A stretch of DNA of 64,000 nucleotides from Bacillota bacterium (lineage in GTDB: Bacteria; Bacillota; Clostridia; Acetivibrionales; DTU013), in assembly GCA_023412665.1 (NCBI GenBank), contig JAEZCA010000057.1, positions 47,325 to 111,324 of the forward strand, in the 5' to 3' direction. Position 1 is the stretch's first letter, and every line of letters begins with the position of its first letter. Positions 16,393 to 26,145 of the stretch are shown here, piece by piece. A program made the translations under genes and the position numbers. Under the pieces are notes generated by a model. It was not told the DNA's origin, made no database searches, and saw nothing but the letters and a program-made list of their open reading frames with translations.

Positions 16393-19300
16393 ATGGCTGG
16401 GTTTGTTCATTTGCATGTCCATACAGAATACAGTCTGCTTGACGGCGCCAACAGGATAACTGACCTGATATCGCGCGCGGCGGCGCTTGGGATGGACAGC
16501 ATTGCGATCACCGATCATGGTGTCATGTATGGTGTGATAGATTTTTACAAGACAGCAGTCAAGAGCGGCATCAAGCCTATATTGGGGTGTGAGGTCTATA
16601 CTGCAAAGCGCACGCGCTTCGACAAACAGCCTGGGCAGGATGCAGATCAAGGCCATTTGGTGCTGCTTGCCAGGGACAGCGAAGGCTACAGAAACCTTAT
16701 GAAGATCGTATCCATCGGCTTCACCGAGGGCTTTTATTACAAGCCCAGAATCGACATGGAGGTTCTGCGCAAATACTCAAAAGGAATAACTGCTCTGAGC
16801 GCCTGCTTATCCGGTGATGTGGCTGCTGCTGTACTGGAGGGGAACTACAAAAAGGCCAGGGAGAAGGCGCTGGAGCTCAATGAAATATTCGGACAGGGCT
16901 TTTTCTATCTTGAACTTCAGAATAACGGGATCGAAGAACAAAATCTGGTCAATCAGAGCCTGATAAAATTGTCAAGGGAGACAGGCATACCGCTTGTTGC
17001 TACAAACGACGCCCATTATCTCAGACGAGAGGATGCCAGGGCACATGAGGTACTGCTATGTATTCAGACGGGCAGGAAGATCACCGATGAAGACCGAATG
17101 AAATTCAGCTCCGATGAATTTTACATCAAATCGCCTGAAGAAATGGCAGAGGCATTTAAAAATATACCCGAGGCAATTGAAAATACGGTTAAGATAGCTG
17201 AAAGCTGCAATGTTGAACTGGAATTCAACAAGCTGCACCTGCCCAGGTTCGATGTTCCCACAGGAAGAGAGTCATATGAATACTTGTGCAGCCTGTGCGA
17301 GGAGGGACTCAAATGGCGTTATGAAGCGGCAGCTTCAAACCGGGAGTACCATGAAAGGCTTGATTACGAGCTGCAGGTCATAAAGCAGATGGGGTATGTC
17401 GACTATTTCCTGATCGTGTGGGATTTCATAAAGTATGCAAGGGATAACGGCATAAGGGTCGGCCCCGGCAGGGGTTCTGCCGCTGGAAGCCTTGTGGCAT
17501 ATACTCTCGGTATCACAAGTATTGATCCGATAAAATACAATCTGCTTTTTGAAAGGTTCCTGAATCCCGAAAGAGTCACAATGCCTGATATAGATATTGA
17601 CTTCTGCTATGAGAGAAGGCAGGAGGTCATCGATTATGTAGTCCGGAAATACGGCAAGGACAGGGTGGCCCAGATCATCACTTTCGGGACTATGGCAGCA
17701 AGAGCAGCTATCAGGGACGTAGGCAGAGCTCTTGATATTTCGTATGGCGAAGTGGATCAGATCGCAAAAATGATACCGCTCCAAATCGGAATGAATATTG
17801 ACAAGGCTCTGGAAATCAATCCGGAGCTGAAGGCAAGATACGAGGAGGATGAAAGGTCAGCTGAACTGATAGATATGGCCAAGCTCCTGGAGGGGATGCC
17901 AAGGCATGCCAGCACCCACGCTGCCGGGGTCGTGATATCAAAGGAGCCGGTTACTGAGTATGTGCCGCTGCAAAAGAATGATGAAAGCATAACGACCCAG
18001 TTCACAATGGGACTGCTGGAGGAGCTGGGGCTGCTGAAGATGGATTTCCTGGGGCTTCGCACGCTGACGGTAATCAGGGATGCTGTTGACCTTATATATA
18101 AGAATCATGGAATCAGTATAGATATTGACAAGCTTGATATGAGTGATCCTGCTGTGTTCAGATTGATCGGAGAGGGCAAAACCTCGGGCATATTCCAGCT
18201 GGAGAGCACGGGAATGACCCAGTTCATGAAGGAACTGCAGCCTGCATCACTGGAGGACATAATAGCCGGGATCTCACTTTACAGGCCGGGGCCGATGGAC
18301 TCCATACCCACATATATCAGAAACAAAAACAATCCTGAAAAGATAACATATGAGCATCCGCTTTTGGAAAGCATACTGGATGTGACCTATGGCTGTATGG
18401 TTTACCAGGAGCAGGTCATGCAGATCGTTCGCGATCTGGCAGGCTACTCATATGGCCGTTCCGACCTTGTTCGAAGAGCTATGTCAAAGAAGAAACATGA
18501 TGTAATGCTCAAGGAAAGAGAAAATTTCATACACGGGATTGTTGATGAAGCCGGCAATATCATTGTTATGGGAGCTGTCAGCAATGGAGTCGATGAGAAG
18601 ATAGCAAGCCGGATATTTGACCAGATGATGGACTTTGCCAGCTATGCGTTCAACAAGTCCCACGCCGCCGCATATGCTGTAGTAGCATATCAGACAGCGT
18701 GGCTGAAGCTTTACTATCCGGTAGAGTTTATGGCCGCATCGCTAAACAGCTTCCTTGGAAGCAGCGACAAGGTTTCATACTATGTGCACGAATGCAAGCA
18801 ATCCGGCATCGAAGTACTGCCTCCCGATGTAAATGAGAGCGATATCAGGTTTACTGTGGTAAATGGAAAGATCCGATTCGGAATGGCTGCTGTAAAGAAT
18901 GTCGGAGAGAATGCGGTCAGGGAATTGATCCTGGAGAGAAGCGAGGGAGGTCCCTTCAAGAGCTTTGGAGATTTCTGCGAACGGATCGGAGGCAGGGACT
19001 TCAACAAGAGATGCGTGGAGAGCCTTATTAAATGCGGTGCATTCGATTCACTGGGCGTTTACAGATCGAGGATGATGGCTGTATACGAGCGTCTGCTCGA
19101 CAGTGCGCAGCAGAACAGGAAGAACAGGGTCGAGGGGCAGCTGTCGCTGTTTGAATTCCCCGGAAGGGTGCAGTCGATAAAGCCGGATGAGAATTACCCC
19201 GAGCTCAATGAGTTTTCCCCTAAGATGCTCCTTGCCATGGAAAAGGAAATGCTGGGTCTATACGTGTCAGGTCACCCGCTAAAGGAATTCGAGGAGGAAA

Positions 19301-19974
19301 TACTGGAGCAGACTACGATCAACAGCTCCGATTTCAATGCGGCAGCTATTGAGGAGAGCGATGACAGCATGTCAGGATCAGACTCCAAGAATATTATCGA
19401 TGGAGTTCTGGTTACTGTGGGAGGAATAATAACCGAAATCAAGGCTAAAACTACGAAAAGTAATAATTTGATGGCTTTTGTGACGCTTGAGGATCTTTAC
19501 GACAGCATGGAGGTGATCGTGTTCCCTGCGGTGCTCAAGAGGCACAAGGAGCTGCTTGTCAATGAAAATGCCGTATTTATAGATGGGCGTATCAGTATAA
19601 AAGAAGAAGAACAGCCCAAAATAATATGTGATAGTGTCAGAATGATTCAGAAAAAGGAGAATACAGGAGCAAGTGCTGTGAGAAGCGTGGCCGCCGCCGA
19701 AACAGGAGAAAAAACAAGCAATAATGAAAGGATCTATATCAGGACCAATGCTTCACCGGACAGCGAAAAGATGAAATCGGTCATCTCATTATTACAATAT
19801 TTCAACGGAAGAACGCCAGTTGTCTTTTGCAGCTCGGATAGCGTGGGAAATGTTTCCAGATTAAATATTGGAGAATATCGGGCGGAACTGTGTGAAACAC
19901 TGCAAAGAGAGCTAATTGCACGTTTTGGAGAAGATAATGTAAAAATAGTTACAAAGGATGGGCGAAAACAGTGA
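16393..19974 (+). CDS. dnaE: DNA polymerase III subunit alpha (DnaE type)
   Basis: A 1193-residue replicative polymerase; in Bacillota that also have PolC, DnaE extends primers, mainly on the lagging strand. The N-terminal PHP domain starts HLHVHTEYSLLDGANRI. The catalytic acidic triad lies in PDIDIDF near residue 398, with upstream GPGRGSAAGSLVAY near 357. Helix-hairpin-helix and OB-fold parts follow; the OB fold is around residue 1010-1060 (GGIITEIKAK). No exonuclease domain is present, as expected for DnaE next to PolC. The ATG has a GAGGTG site 6 bases upstream. A palindromic element fills the short upstream gap. Confidence 0.97.
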   Translation: MAGFVHLHVHTEYSLLDGANRITDLISRAAALGMDSIAITDHGVMYGVIDFYKTAVKSGIKPILGCEVYTAKRTRFDKQPGQDADQGHLVLLARDSEGYRNLMKIVSIGFTEGFYYKPRIDMEVLRKYSKGITALSACLSGDVAAAVLEGNYKKAREKALELNEIFGQGFFYLELQNNGIEEQNLVNQSLIKLSRETGIPLVATNDAHYLRREDARAHEVLLCIQTGRKITDEDRMKFSSDEFYIKSPEEMAEAFKNIPEAIENTVKIAESCNVELEFNKLHLPRFDVPTGRESYEYLCSLCEEGLKWRYEAAASNREYHERLDYELQVIKQMGYVDYFLIVWDFIKYARDNGIRVGPGRGSAAGSLVAYTLGITSIDPIKYNLLFERFLNPERVTMPDIDIDFCYERRQEVIDYVVRKYGKDRVAQIITFGTMAARAAIRDVGRALDISYGEVDQIAKMIPLQIGMNIDKALEINPELKARYEEDERSAELIDMAKLLEGMPRHASTHAAGVVISKEPVTEYVPLQKNDESITTQFTMGLLEELGLLKMDFLGLRTLTVIRDAVDLIYKNHGISIDIDKLDMSDPAVFRLIGEGKTSGIFQLESTGMTQFMKELQPASLEDIIAGISLYRPGPMDSIPTYIRNKNNPEKITYEHPLLESILDVTYGCMVYQEQVMQIVRDLAGYSYGRSDLVRRAMSKKKHDVMLKERENFIHGIVDEAGNIIVMGAVSNGVDEKIASRIFDQMMDFASYAFNKSHAAAYAVVAYQTAWLKLYYPVEFMAASLNSFLGSSDKVSYYVHECKQSGIEVLPPDVNESDIRFTVVNGKIRFGMAAVKNVGENAVRELILERSEGGPFKSFGDFCERIGGRDFNKRCVESLIKCGAFDSLGVYRSRMMAVYERLLDSAQQNRKNRVEGQLSLFEFPGRVQSIKPDENYPELNEFSPKMLLAMEKEMLGLYVSGHPLKEFEEEILEQTTINSSDFNAAAIEESDDSMSGSDSKNIIDGVLVTVGGIITEIKAKTTKSNNLMAFVTLEDLYDSMEVIVFPAVLKRHKELLVNENAVFIDGRISIKEEEQPKIICDSVRMIQKKENTGASAVRSVAAAETGEKTSNNERIYIRTNASPDSEKMKSVISLLQYFNGRTPVVFCSSDSVGNVSRLNIGEYRAELCETLQRELIARFGEDNVKIVTKDGRKQ

Positions 19975-20078
19975 TAAAAGCGCTAAAGTGCTTGATATAA
20001 GGGCTTTTACCATTTATCTGGACAAATTGTGTTGATTTTTCAAATGAAATAATATATAGTTATTTCGAGGTGGTTTTA

Positions 20079-20312
20079 TTGGATCGAGAATCGGATAAGT
20101 TACTTGGAGAGTATGTAGTAATTAGAGCAGAAGAGAACGGAGTAAATGTTATAGGCCTTACCAGAGGCAGGGATACCAAATTCCATCACACAGAAAAACT
20201 TGATAAGGGTGAAGTTTTACTAGCACAGTTTACGGAGAATACTTCCGCCATAAAAGTGAGAGGAAAATCCAGAATACTATGCCGCCATGGTGAAATCATT
20301 TCTGGGGAATAG
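20079..20312 (+). CDS. mtrB: trp RNA-binding attenuation protein (TRAP)
   Basis: A 77-residue protein close in length and sequence to Bacillus MtrB. TRAP forms an 11-subunit ring that binds tryptophan and then wraps RNA with repeated (G/U)AG triplets, ending transcription or blocking translation of trp genes. Diagnostic stretches are GVNVIGLTRGRDTKFHH, EKLDKGEVLLAQFTE and TSAIKVRG, which include the Lys and Arg that contact RNA and the threonines around the tryptophan pocket. The TTG at 20079 is preferred because the CGAGGTGG site ends 5 bases upstream. No trp operon or anti-TRAP gene is visible in the window. Confidence 0.93.
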   Translation: MDRESDKLLGEYVVIRAEENGVNVIGLTRGRDTKFHHTEKLDKGEVLLAQFTENTSAIKVRGKSRILCRHGEIISGE

Positions 20313-20334
20313 TCCAAAAAGGGGCGTGTTTTGA

Positions 20335-20532
20335 ATGTGGACAGTAGTATACATGGCTCAGAGCAAGGAAATAGCGACAGCGCTGCAGGAGCTGCTCACA
20401 AAAGAAGGGATTCTCGTTAAACTCAGACCGATAAGCAAGAATCACGAGAACAACGATAACTATTATGAGGTGCTTGTTCCGGAAGCAGAGGTAGAAGAAG
20501 CCCATAGTGTCATTATTGAAAAAGGCTATTGA
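20335..20532 (+). CDS. Small DUF2007-like protein
   Basis: A 65-residue protein that looks like a ferredoxin-like DUF2007 domain: TVVYMAQSKEIATALQELL, a variable loop, then YYEVLVPEAEVEEAHSVI. Its function is unknown; such proteins are small signal-transduction-like domains. An AAGGGG site lies 11 bases before the ATG. It follows mtrB by 22 bases and is probably cotranscribed, with a terminator after it. Confidence 0.7.
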   Translation: MWTVVYMAQSKEIATALQELLTKEGILVKLRPISKNHENNDNYYEVLVPEAEVEEAHSVIIEKGY

Positions 20533-20567
20533 AGTGTATTGCCGAAAACAGAGTACAGAAGGTTAAT

Positions 20568-20601
20568 CCCGTGTATAACCAAAACACGGGCTTAATTTTT
20601 T
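20568..20601 (+). terminator. Terminator after the mtrB/DUF2007 pair
   Basis: The stem CCCGTGT (20568-20574) with ACACGGG (20584-20590), extended by TTAA on both sides, is followed by a T-rich tail. Confidence 0.7.
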
Positions 20602-20646
20602 AAGGATATATAATTGGCGTATTGGAAGCTACATAAGGGTGATAAA

Positions 20647-21069
20647 ATGTTTATTTCAGAAACGACATTTGTAGTACGGTATGCGGAAACAGACCAGATG
20701 GGAGTGGTTCACCATTCCAACTACGCTGTCTGGTTCGAGGCTGGAAGGACCGATTTTATCAGGAAAATGGGAATGCCCTACTCGGTGATAGAAGAGAGGG
20801 GGGCAATGCTGCCTCTGCTGGAGCTGAAGTGCTCCTTTAAAGGCTTTGCCAGATACGAGGATGTAATCGTTGTAAGGACAAGTATTAAAGAGTATACAGG
20901 CACACGGCTGGTGTTTCATTATGAAGTCACCAGGTCAGGCGAAGATCGGATCCTAACAGAGGGAGAGACCATGCATTGCTGGACGAACAGGGATTTAAAG
21001 CCCGTCAATATCAAAAAATTCATGCCCGGGATATATGATCTGATCGAAAAAGCAGCTCAAGACATTTGA
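20647..21069 (+). CDS. Acyl-CoA thioesterase (YbgC/FadM type, hot-dog fold)
   Basis: A 140-residue hot-dog-fold thioesterase. The active-site stretch RYAETDQMGVVHHSNYAVWFE near residues 10-30 has the Asp of the 4HBT/YbgC class (consensus xxDxxGHVxNxxY), and LELKCSFKGFARYED follows as in the family. It hydrolyses an acyl-CoA of unknown chain length. The ATG at 20647 was chosen for its position at the family start and the AAGGGTGA site upstream; a TTG at 20614 is in frame but would add a non-matching leader. Confidence 0.88.
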   Translation: MFISETTFVVRYAETDQMGVVHHSNYAVWFEAGRTDFIRKMGMPYSVIEERGAMLPLLELKCSFKGFARYEDVIVVRTSIKEYTGTRLVFHYEVTRSGEDRILTEGETMHCWTNRDLKPVNIKKFMPGIYDLIEKAAQDI

Positions 21070-21141
21070 TTGCTCCTGTCGTATAATTGTACAAGATGTC
21101 TTTAATATGGTAGACTATAGAAAAAACATGGGTGGTGAGCC

Positions 21142-21687
21142 ATGAACGTTCCAAATATACTAACAATATTACGATTTTTCTTGATACCTGTATTTGCATA
21201 CTTTCTCAGTACTCGCCATTATATTACAGCAATGCTGTTGTTTTTAGCAGGAGGACTGACTGATGTTCTGGATGGATATATTGCCAGAAAATACAATCTG
21301 ATCACTTCTTGGGGCAAGATAGCGGATCCTATGGCTGACAAGCTTATGCAGATAACTGCAGTATCGATACTGTCATTCGGGCTTGGGATAATACCTATAG
21401 AGCTCGTGCTTGTGATATTTGCAAAAGAAGCACTTATGGGCGTCGGTGCGCTGGTGCTGTATAAGCAGAATAACTATGTTGTTTCTGCAAACTGGTACGG
21501 TAAGATGACAACGGTTATTTTTTACCTTGCCATCATAATGCTGATGTTCGATGAACCCTTTGGCAGGTGGAACATCCTGGGCCTGGCTTTGAACCAGCTG
21601 TTTTTCATACTGGCTGTGGTTGCTGCGCTATTTTCATTTTTCATGTATTTCAGAGCATATTTAAGTATCAAGAAGCAGAAGCAGTGA
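21142..21687 (+). CDS. pgsA: CDP-diacylglycerol-glycerol-3-phosphate 3-phosphatidyltransferase
   Basis: Membrane enzyme that makes phosphatidylglycerol phosphate, the first committed step to phosphatidylglycerol. The 181-residue protein has the CDP-alcohol phosphotransferase signature (DGx2ARx8Gx3Dx3D): LDGYIARKYNLITSWGKIAD, then PMADK, near residues 48-73. Several hydrophobic helices follow. It starts MNVPNILTILRFFLIP, the usual start of the family, and GGTGGTGAG lies just before the ATG. Confidence 0.95.
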   Translation: MNVPNILTILRFFLIPVFAYFLSTRHYITAMLLFLAGGLTDVLDGYIARKYNLITSWGKIADPMADKLMQITAVSILSFGLGIIPIELVLVIFAKEALMGVGALVLYKQNNYVVSANWYGKMTTVIFYLAIIMLMFDEPFGRWNILGLALNQLFFILAVVAALFSFFMYFRAYLSIKKQKQ

Positions 21688-21696
21688 AGGGAGCCT

Positions 21697-22584
21697 ATGT
21701 TCGGTTATATCGTTCCGGAAAAGCCGGAGATGAAAATAAAAGATTATGAGCTTTTCAGAGCATATTACTGCGGGGTTTGCAGGTCCATCGGCAGTAGGCA
21801 GGGGCAGCTGAAACGGTTCATGCTCAACTATGATTCTGCATTTCTGGCTATATTGCTTTCGGCGGTGTCAGGTGAAAGGGCTAAAGTCCTTAAAAAGCGA
21901 TGCATGGCTCATCCGCTGGAAAAAAGGCATATTATTGATCATAATGCTGTCATTGATTACGCCTCAGACATAAACACCATTTTGACGTACTATAATCTGC
22001 AAGATAAAAGACGTGACGAAGCATCGTTTGTTTCATCTTCAGCGCTCATTATACTAAAGAGGTCCTTTAAAAAGCTCAGGAAGCAGTATGAGAAGAAATG
22101 CGCCATAATGGAAAAACTACTGAATGAGCTGGTGCAGCTTGAGAAGGAGAAATGCGCTTCGATGGATATGGCCGCCGAGCCGTTTGCAAAGCTGATGGAG
22201 GAGGTCACGGCATTTGAACCTCTTTGCACCGATGAGAAGACTGAGAAAATATTGAGATGGATAGGATACAACCTTGGCAAGTGGATATACCTGCTGGATG
22301 CCTATGATGATCTGGAAAAGGACATAAAGGATGGAAGCTACAATCCGCTCAAATACCAATACGGGTATGATAGGCAGGACATAGGCGAATTCAGGGATCA
22401 GATACGAGCCAGGGTGGAATTTAATCTGACGTATTCGCTCAATGAAATATCGAGGGCTTTTGAGCTGCTTGATATTAGGATGAACAAAAGCATATTAGAA
22501 AATATTATTTATTTGGGAATGCTCAGAAAAACAGAAAAAATTCTTGGAGTAGGGAGTTGCAGCAGAGTTGAAAAATCCGTATGA
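21697..22584 (+). CDS. DUF5685 family protein
   Basis: A 295-residue protein of unknown function with the typical start MFGYIVPEKPEMKIKDYELF and an early YYCGVCRSIG motif (two Cys). A predicted helical body follows (YLLDAYDDLEKDIKDG near residue 200). A run of Lys/Glu-rich helix lies around 115-150. Its 3' end overlaps the start of the J-domain gene by 17 bases, so the two are translated together; this pairing recurs in other Clostridia as far as I recall. The name is by family resemblance only. Confidence 0.75.
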   Translation: MFGYIVPEKPEMKIKDYELFRAYYCGVCRSIGSRQGQLKRFMLNYDSAFLAILLSAVSGERAKVLKKRCMAHPLEKRHIIDHNAVIDYASDINTILTYYNLQDKRRDEASFVSSSALIILKRSFKKLRKQYEKKCAIMEKLLNELVQLEKEKCASMDMAAEPFAKLMEEVTAFEPLCTDEKTEKILRWIGYNLGKWIYLLDAYDDLEKDIKDGSYNPLKYQYGYDRQDIGEFRDQIRARVEFNLTYSLNEISRAFELLDIRMNKSILENIIYLGMLRKTEKILGVGSCSRVEKSV

Positions 22585-23188
22585 AGTTTTAGGTATAAGG
22601 GAAGGCGCAAGCGAGGACGAAATAAAAAAAGCATACAGGGAGCTGGTCAAGAAATATCATCCTGACCAGTACCAGGACAATCCGCTGTCGAAGCTGGCGG
22701 AAGAGAAGCTGCGGGAGATCAATGAAGCATATGATTACCTTATGAAAAATGGGGCTCCAAGGCAAGACGCTTCAAATAATAGAAGCAGCAGAAGCGAGAA
22801 TTGGGACAGCGGAAATGGCAGTGAATTTTTCAACCAGGTAAAATCGCATATCAATAACGGACGCATCGAGGTGGCCGAGAATATGCTGGACAATACCGGC
22901 AGCCGGCCTGCAGACTGGTATTATCTTAAGGGCTTGATATTCATGCGCAAGGGCTGGTATGACGAAGCATATACGCATATCCAGAGGGCTGTGAATATGG
23001 ATCCCTCCAATTATGAATACAGAAGCGCGCTGAACAGGATGAACACCTCCAACAATTCTTACAGGACCAGCTCATTCAACAGGGGTTATGGCAGGCAGGA
23101 CCCGGATCTGTGTACGATCTGCCAGTGCCTGTGGTGTTCCGATTGCTGCTGCGAATGTGCAGGCGGCGATCTTATCGGCTGCTGTTGA
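22568..23188 (+). CDS. J-domain (DnaJ-like) protein with TPR and Cys-rich tail
   Basis: A 206-residue co-chaperone-like protein. Residues 1-62 form a J domain with the HPD motif (YHPDQYQ) that would stimulate a DnaK-type Hsp70. A Ser/Asn/Arg-rich linker follows, then a TPR-like helical pair (about 95-150). The last 30 residues are very rich in Cys (CTICQCLWCSDCCCECAGG), which may bind metal. The TTG at 22568 has an AGGGAG site 11 bases upstream and lies within the end of the DUF5685 gene. It is not the main DnaJ: the usual zinc-finger CxxCxGxG repeats are absent. Confidence 0.85.
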   Translation: MKNPYEVLGIREGASEDEIKKAYRELVKKYHPDQYQDNPLSKLAEEKLREINEAYDYLMKNGAPRQDASNNRSSRSENWDSGNGSEFFNQVKSHINNGRIEVAENMLDNTGSRPADWYYLKGLIFMRKGWYDEAYTHIQRAVNMDPSNYEYRSALNRMNTSNNSYRTSSFNRGYGRQDPDLCTICQCLWCSDCCCECAGGDLIGCC

Positions 23189-23219
23189 TGATAGCGGAGG
23201 CAATGACGGAGGATAAGAA

Positions 23220-23732
23220 ATGGGTTCCCCTAAAACAAAGCGACTGGCTTTAAACGGTATTTTAGGAGCACTTGCGGTGATATGCCTCCTGCTGGCGAGT
23301 ATTCTTCCGACCAACAGGATTTCGCTATATGCGCTCAGCTCCTTTTTTATTTCCATATCTATAATAGAAAACGGCATTAAGGCGGGGTGGATATTTTATG
23401 GGGCCACCTGCCTTCTTTCATTTATCGTCGTGCCGGACAAACTCGGCATAGTTCCATATGTAATATTCTTCGGGTTATATGGTATAGTCAAATTTTACAT
23501 TGAAAGGTTAAACCGTTTAGTATTAGAATATATATTAAAATTTGTATATTTCAACGCTTTTGCTGGTATCGCCATTGCGGCATTCAGAGGCTTTTTCATC
23601 TTTGAGCTGTCAGTTGCGCTTCCCATATGGCTGCTCACTATTGCTGCAGAGGTTGTATTTTTCATATACGATTTTGTTTATACGTTATTCATTAATTATT
23701 ACAGGGACAAACTCAGGGATAAATTAAAATAG
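23220..23732 (+). CDS. Conserved-looking membrane protein, function unknown
   Basis: A 170-residue integral membrane protein with five or six hydrophobic segments. The opening ALNGILGALAVICLLLASILP resembles small Clostridial proteins of the DUF2232/S-component-like kind, but no binding motif is visible. The ATG at 23220 has GGAGG about 12 bases upstream. The gene lies 31 bases after the J-domain gene and 17 bases before mutS2, so it is probably in the same transcript. Confidence 0.7.
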   Translation: MGSPKTKRLALNGILGALAVICLLLASILPTNRISLYALSSFFISISIIENGIKAGWIFYGATCLLSFIVVPDKLGIVPYVIFFGLYGIVKFYIERLNRLVLEYILKFVYFNAFAGIAIAAFRGFFIFELSVALPIWLLTIAAEVVFFIYDFVYTLFINYYRDKLRDKLK

Positions 23733-23749
23733 GATGGTATATTGCTGAT

Positions 23750-26134
23750 ATGGATGAAAGAACGCTTCGGATACTTGAATTCGATAAAATAATCAATAAG
23801 CTTAGAAGCCTATGCGCTTCGGAATTGGGAAAAGAACTGGCAGAAGAAGCTGTTCCTGAAAGGCAGCTTTCTGTTGTTGAGAGAAGATTGAAGGAAACCA
23901 CCGATGCAGTGGATTTCATACTAAGAAGGGGAAATCCGCCCATTGGAGGTCTGCACGATATCAGGAGCAGCCTGAAGCGGGTCGAAATAGGATCAGTTCT
24001 CAACCCGGGTGAGCTGCTAAGGGTTGCAGATACGCTGCGGACAGCCAGAAATCTGAAAAGCTATTCATCTACCGTAAGTGCTCAAGCAAACGAAAGCAGC
24101 AATCATATAGGAGATCTGATCGCAGCTGTCACTTCCAACAAGCGTGTCGAGGACAAAATCAATATGGCTGTAGCCAGCGAAGAGGAGATAGCCGACAGCG
24201 CCAGCAATACCCTGGCAAATATCAGGAGGCAGATCAAGGATCAGCAGAATTCCATAAAGGAAAAACTCAATTCGATGATACATTCCTCCAAATACCAGAA
24301 GCTGATGCAGGAGTCCCTGGTTACAATGAGAGGCGACAGGTATGTTGTACCTGTCAAGGCCGAATGCAGGAACGAAGTGCCCGGATTGGTGCATGATTCG
24401 TCAGCCAGCGGCGCTACGGTCTATGTTGAGCCTATGGCAGTGGTGGAGGCCAATAACAGTATCAAGCAGCTGAAGCTGAAGGAACAAATCGAGATAGAGC
24501 GGATATTGCAGGAGTTAACATCCGATGTGGCCGAAATAGTTGAGCCTTTGAAGGCAAATATGTCATTATTTGCGGCGCTTGATTTCGCATTTGCTAAGGC
24601 AAAGCTGAGTCTTGATCACAATTGTGTCTGCCCGAAGCTCAATAATGAAAAGCGGATCAGGATCAAAAAGGGCAGGCACCCGCTGTTGGATGGCAAAACC
24701 GTGGTGCCGATAGACCTCTGGGCCGGCGAAAGCTTCAATACACTGGTCGTCACAGGACCAAATACCGGAGGAAAGACAGTTACTCTCAAAACGGTCGGTT
24801 TGTTTACTCTTATGGCACAGGCAGGTCTGCATGTTCCCGCTGCAGAGGGCACTGAGCTGAGCATTTTCCATAGCATATATGCCGATATAGGTGATGAACA
24901 GAGCATAGAGCAGAGTCTTAGCACGTTTTCATCACATATGAAGAACATAGTAAAGATATTATCCGAAGCTGACGGTAAGTCGCTGGTGCTCTTTGATGAA
25001 CTGGGAGCGGGGACTGACCCGACCGAGGGTGCAGCGCTTGCAATGTCAATACTGGAAAATCTGCACCACAGAGGATCGATTACTGTAGCAACCACCCATT
25101 ACAGTGAGCTGAAGGTTTATGCGCTGACCACAGAAGGCGTTGAAAATGCATGCTGTGAATTTGATGTGGAGACGCTAAGGCCTACTTATCATCTGTTGAT
25201 CGGAGTGCCTGGAAAGAGTAATGCATTCGCCATCTCCAAGCGGCTGGGGCTGCGGGATGAGATACTTGACAGAGCGAAGGAATTTTTGTCAGGTGAAGAG
25301 ATCCAATTTGAAGATGTACTGATGAAAATAGAAAAAAACCGCAGCGAATCTGAAAAGGAAAGGCTGCAGGCCGAAAGCTACAGGCTTGAAATAGAAGGCT
25401 TGAAAAAGGAACTGGAGGAGCAGAAGCAAAAACTGCTTTCACAGAAGGAGAAACTGCTGCGAGAGGCAAGAGAAGAGGCCAGAAGGATACTGCTCAATGC
25501 AAAACAGGACAGCGAGAGCATGCTTGAGGAAATGAGGCGTGCGGCAAGAGAGCAGGATGAAATGCTTCAGAACAGGGCTGCCGAGGAGGTAAGAGCCAGG
25601 CTCAGGAACAGCATCGGTGAGCTTGAAAGCTCTCTGTCAGAGAACCTTATGCCCAGAAAGGGCTTCGTAAAGCCGCCTGAAAACCTGAAGCCGGGTGACA
25701 GCGTTCTGATAATCAATCTGAATCAGAAGGGGACCGTGGTGACACCGCCGGACAAGGATGGAGAAGCCATTATACAGGCCGGCATCATGAAAATAAACGT
25801 ACATGTGTCAAACCTGAAGCTGGTGGATGATCAGGCTGCGGAAATCCAAAAGATAGGGTCAGGCAGGATAGGGATGAACAAGGCTATGCACATATCGACT
25901 CAGACCGATATAAGGGGCATGAATGTGGAGGAAGCTATCCAGGAGCTCGGAAAGTTTCTGGATGATGCTGCTATTGCCGGTCTTTCGGAGGTCACCATCG
26001 TACACGGAAAAGGTACTGGGATGCTCAGAAATGGTGTACAGCAATATCTGAGGTCCAATCACCATGTAAAAAGCTTCAGGCTTGGGAAATATGGTGAGGG
26101 TGAGTCCGGTGTCACGATCGTCACAATGAAGTAA
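23750..26134 (+). CDS. mutS2: MutS2 (RqcU): ribosome-collision ATPase / Smr endonuclease
   Basis: A 794-residue MutS2 protein, implicated in limiting recombination and, in Bacillus, in splitting collided ribosomes. Order of parts: helical core/clamp (1-310), ATPase with Walker A GPNTGGKTVTLK near residue 336 and LVLFDELGAGTDP near 411, a long charged coiled coil (about 520-640), a KOW-like segment, and the C-terminal Smr domain (about 715-794). The Smr part holds the DIRGM and HGKGTG motifs. The mismatch-recognition domain of MutS1 is absent, as expected. A terminator follows. Confidence 0.97.
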   Translation: MDERTLRILEFDKIINKLRSLCASELGKELAEEAVPERQLSVVERRLKETTDAVDFILRRGNPPIGGLHDIRSSLKRVEIGSVLNPGELLRVADTLRTARNLKSYSSTVSAQANESSNHIGDLIAAVTSNKRVEDKINMAVASEEEIADSASNTLANIRRQIKDQQNSIKEKLNSMIHSSKYQKLMQESLVTMRGDRYVVPVKAECRNEVPGLVHDSSASGATVYVEPMAVVEANNSIKQLKLKEQIEIERILQELTSDVAEIVEPLKANMSLFAALDFAFAKAKLSLDHNCVCPKLNNEKRIRIKKGRHPLLDGKTVVPIDLWAGESFNTLVVTGPNTGGKTVTLKTVGLFTLMAQAGLHVPAAEGTELSIFHSIYADIGDEQSIEQSLSTFSSHMKNIVKILSEADGKSLVLFDELGAGTDPTEGAALAMSILENLHHRGSITVATTHYSELKVYALTTEGVENACCEFDVETLRPTYHLLIGVPGKSNAFAISKRLGLRDEILDRAKEFLSGEEIQFEDVLMKIEKNRSESEKERLQAESYRLEIEGLKKELEEQKQKLLSQKEKLLREAREEARRILLNAKQDSESMLEEMRRAAREQDEMLQNRAAEEVRARLRNSIGELESSLSENLMPRKGFVKPPENLKPGDSVLIINLNQKGTVVTPPDKDGEAIIQAGIMKINVHVSNLKLVDDQAAEIQKIGSGRIGMNKAMHISTQTDIRGMNVEEAIQELGKFLDDAAIAGLSEVTIVHGKGTGMLRNGVQQYLRSNHHVKSFRLGKYGEGESGVTIVTMK

Positions 26135-26145
26135 ATTCAATATTT

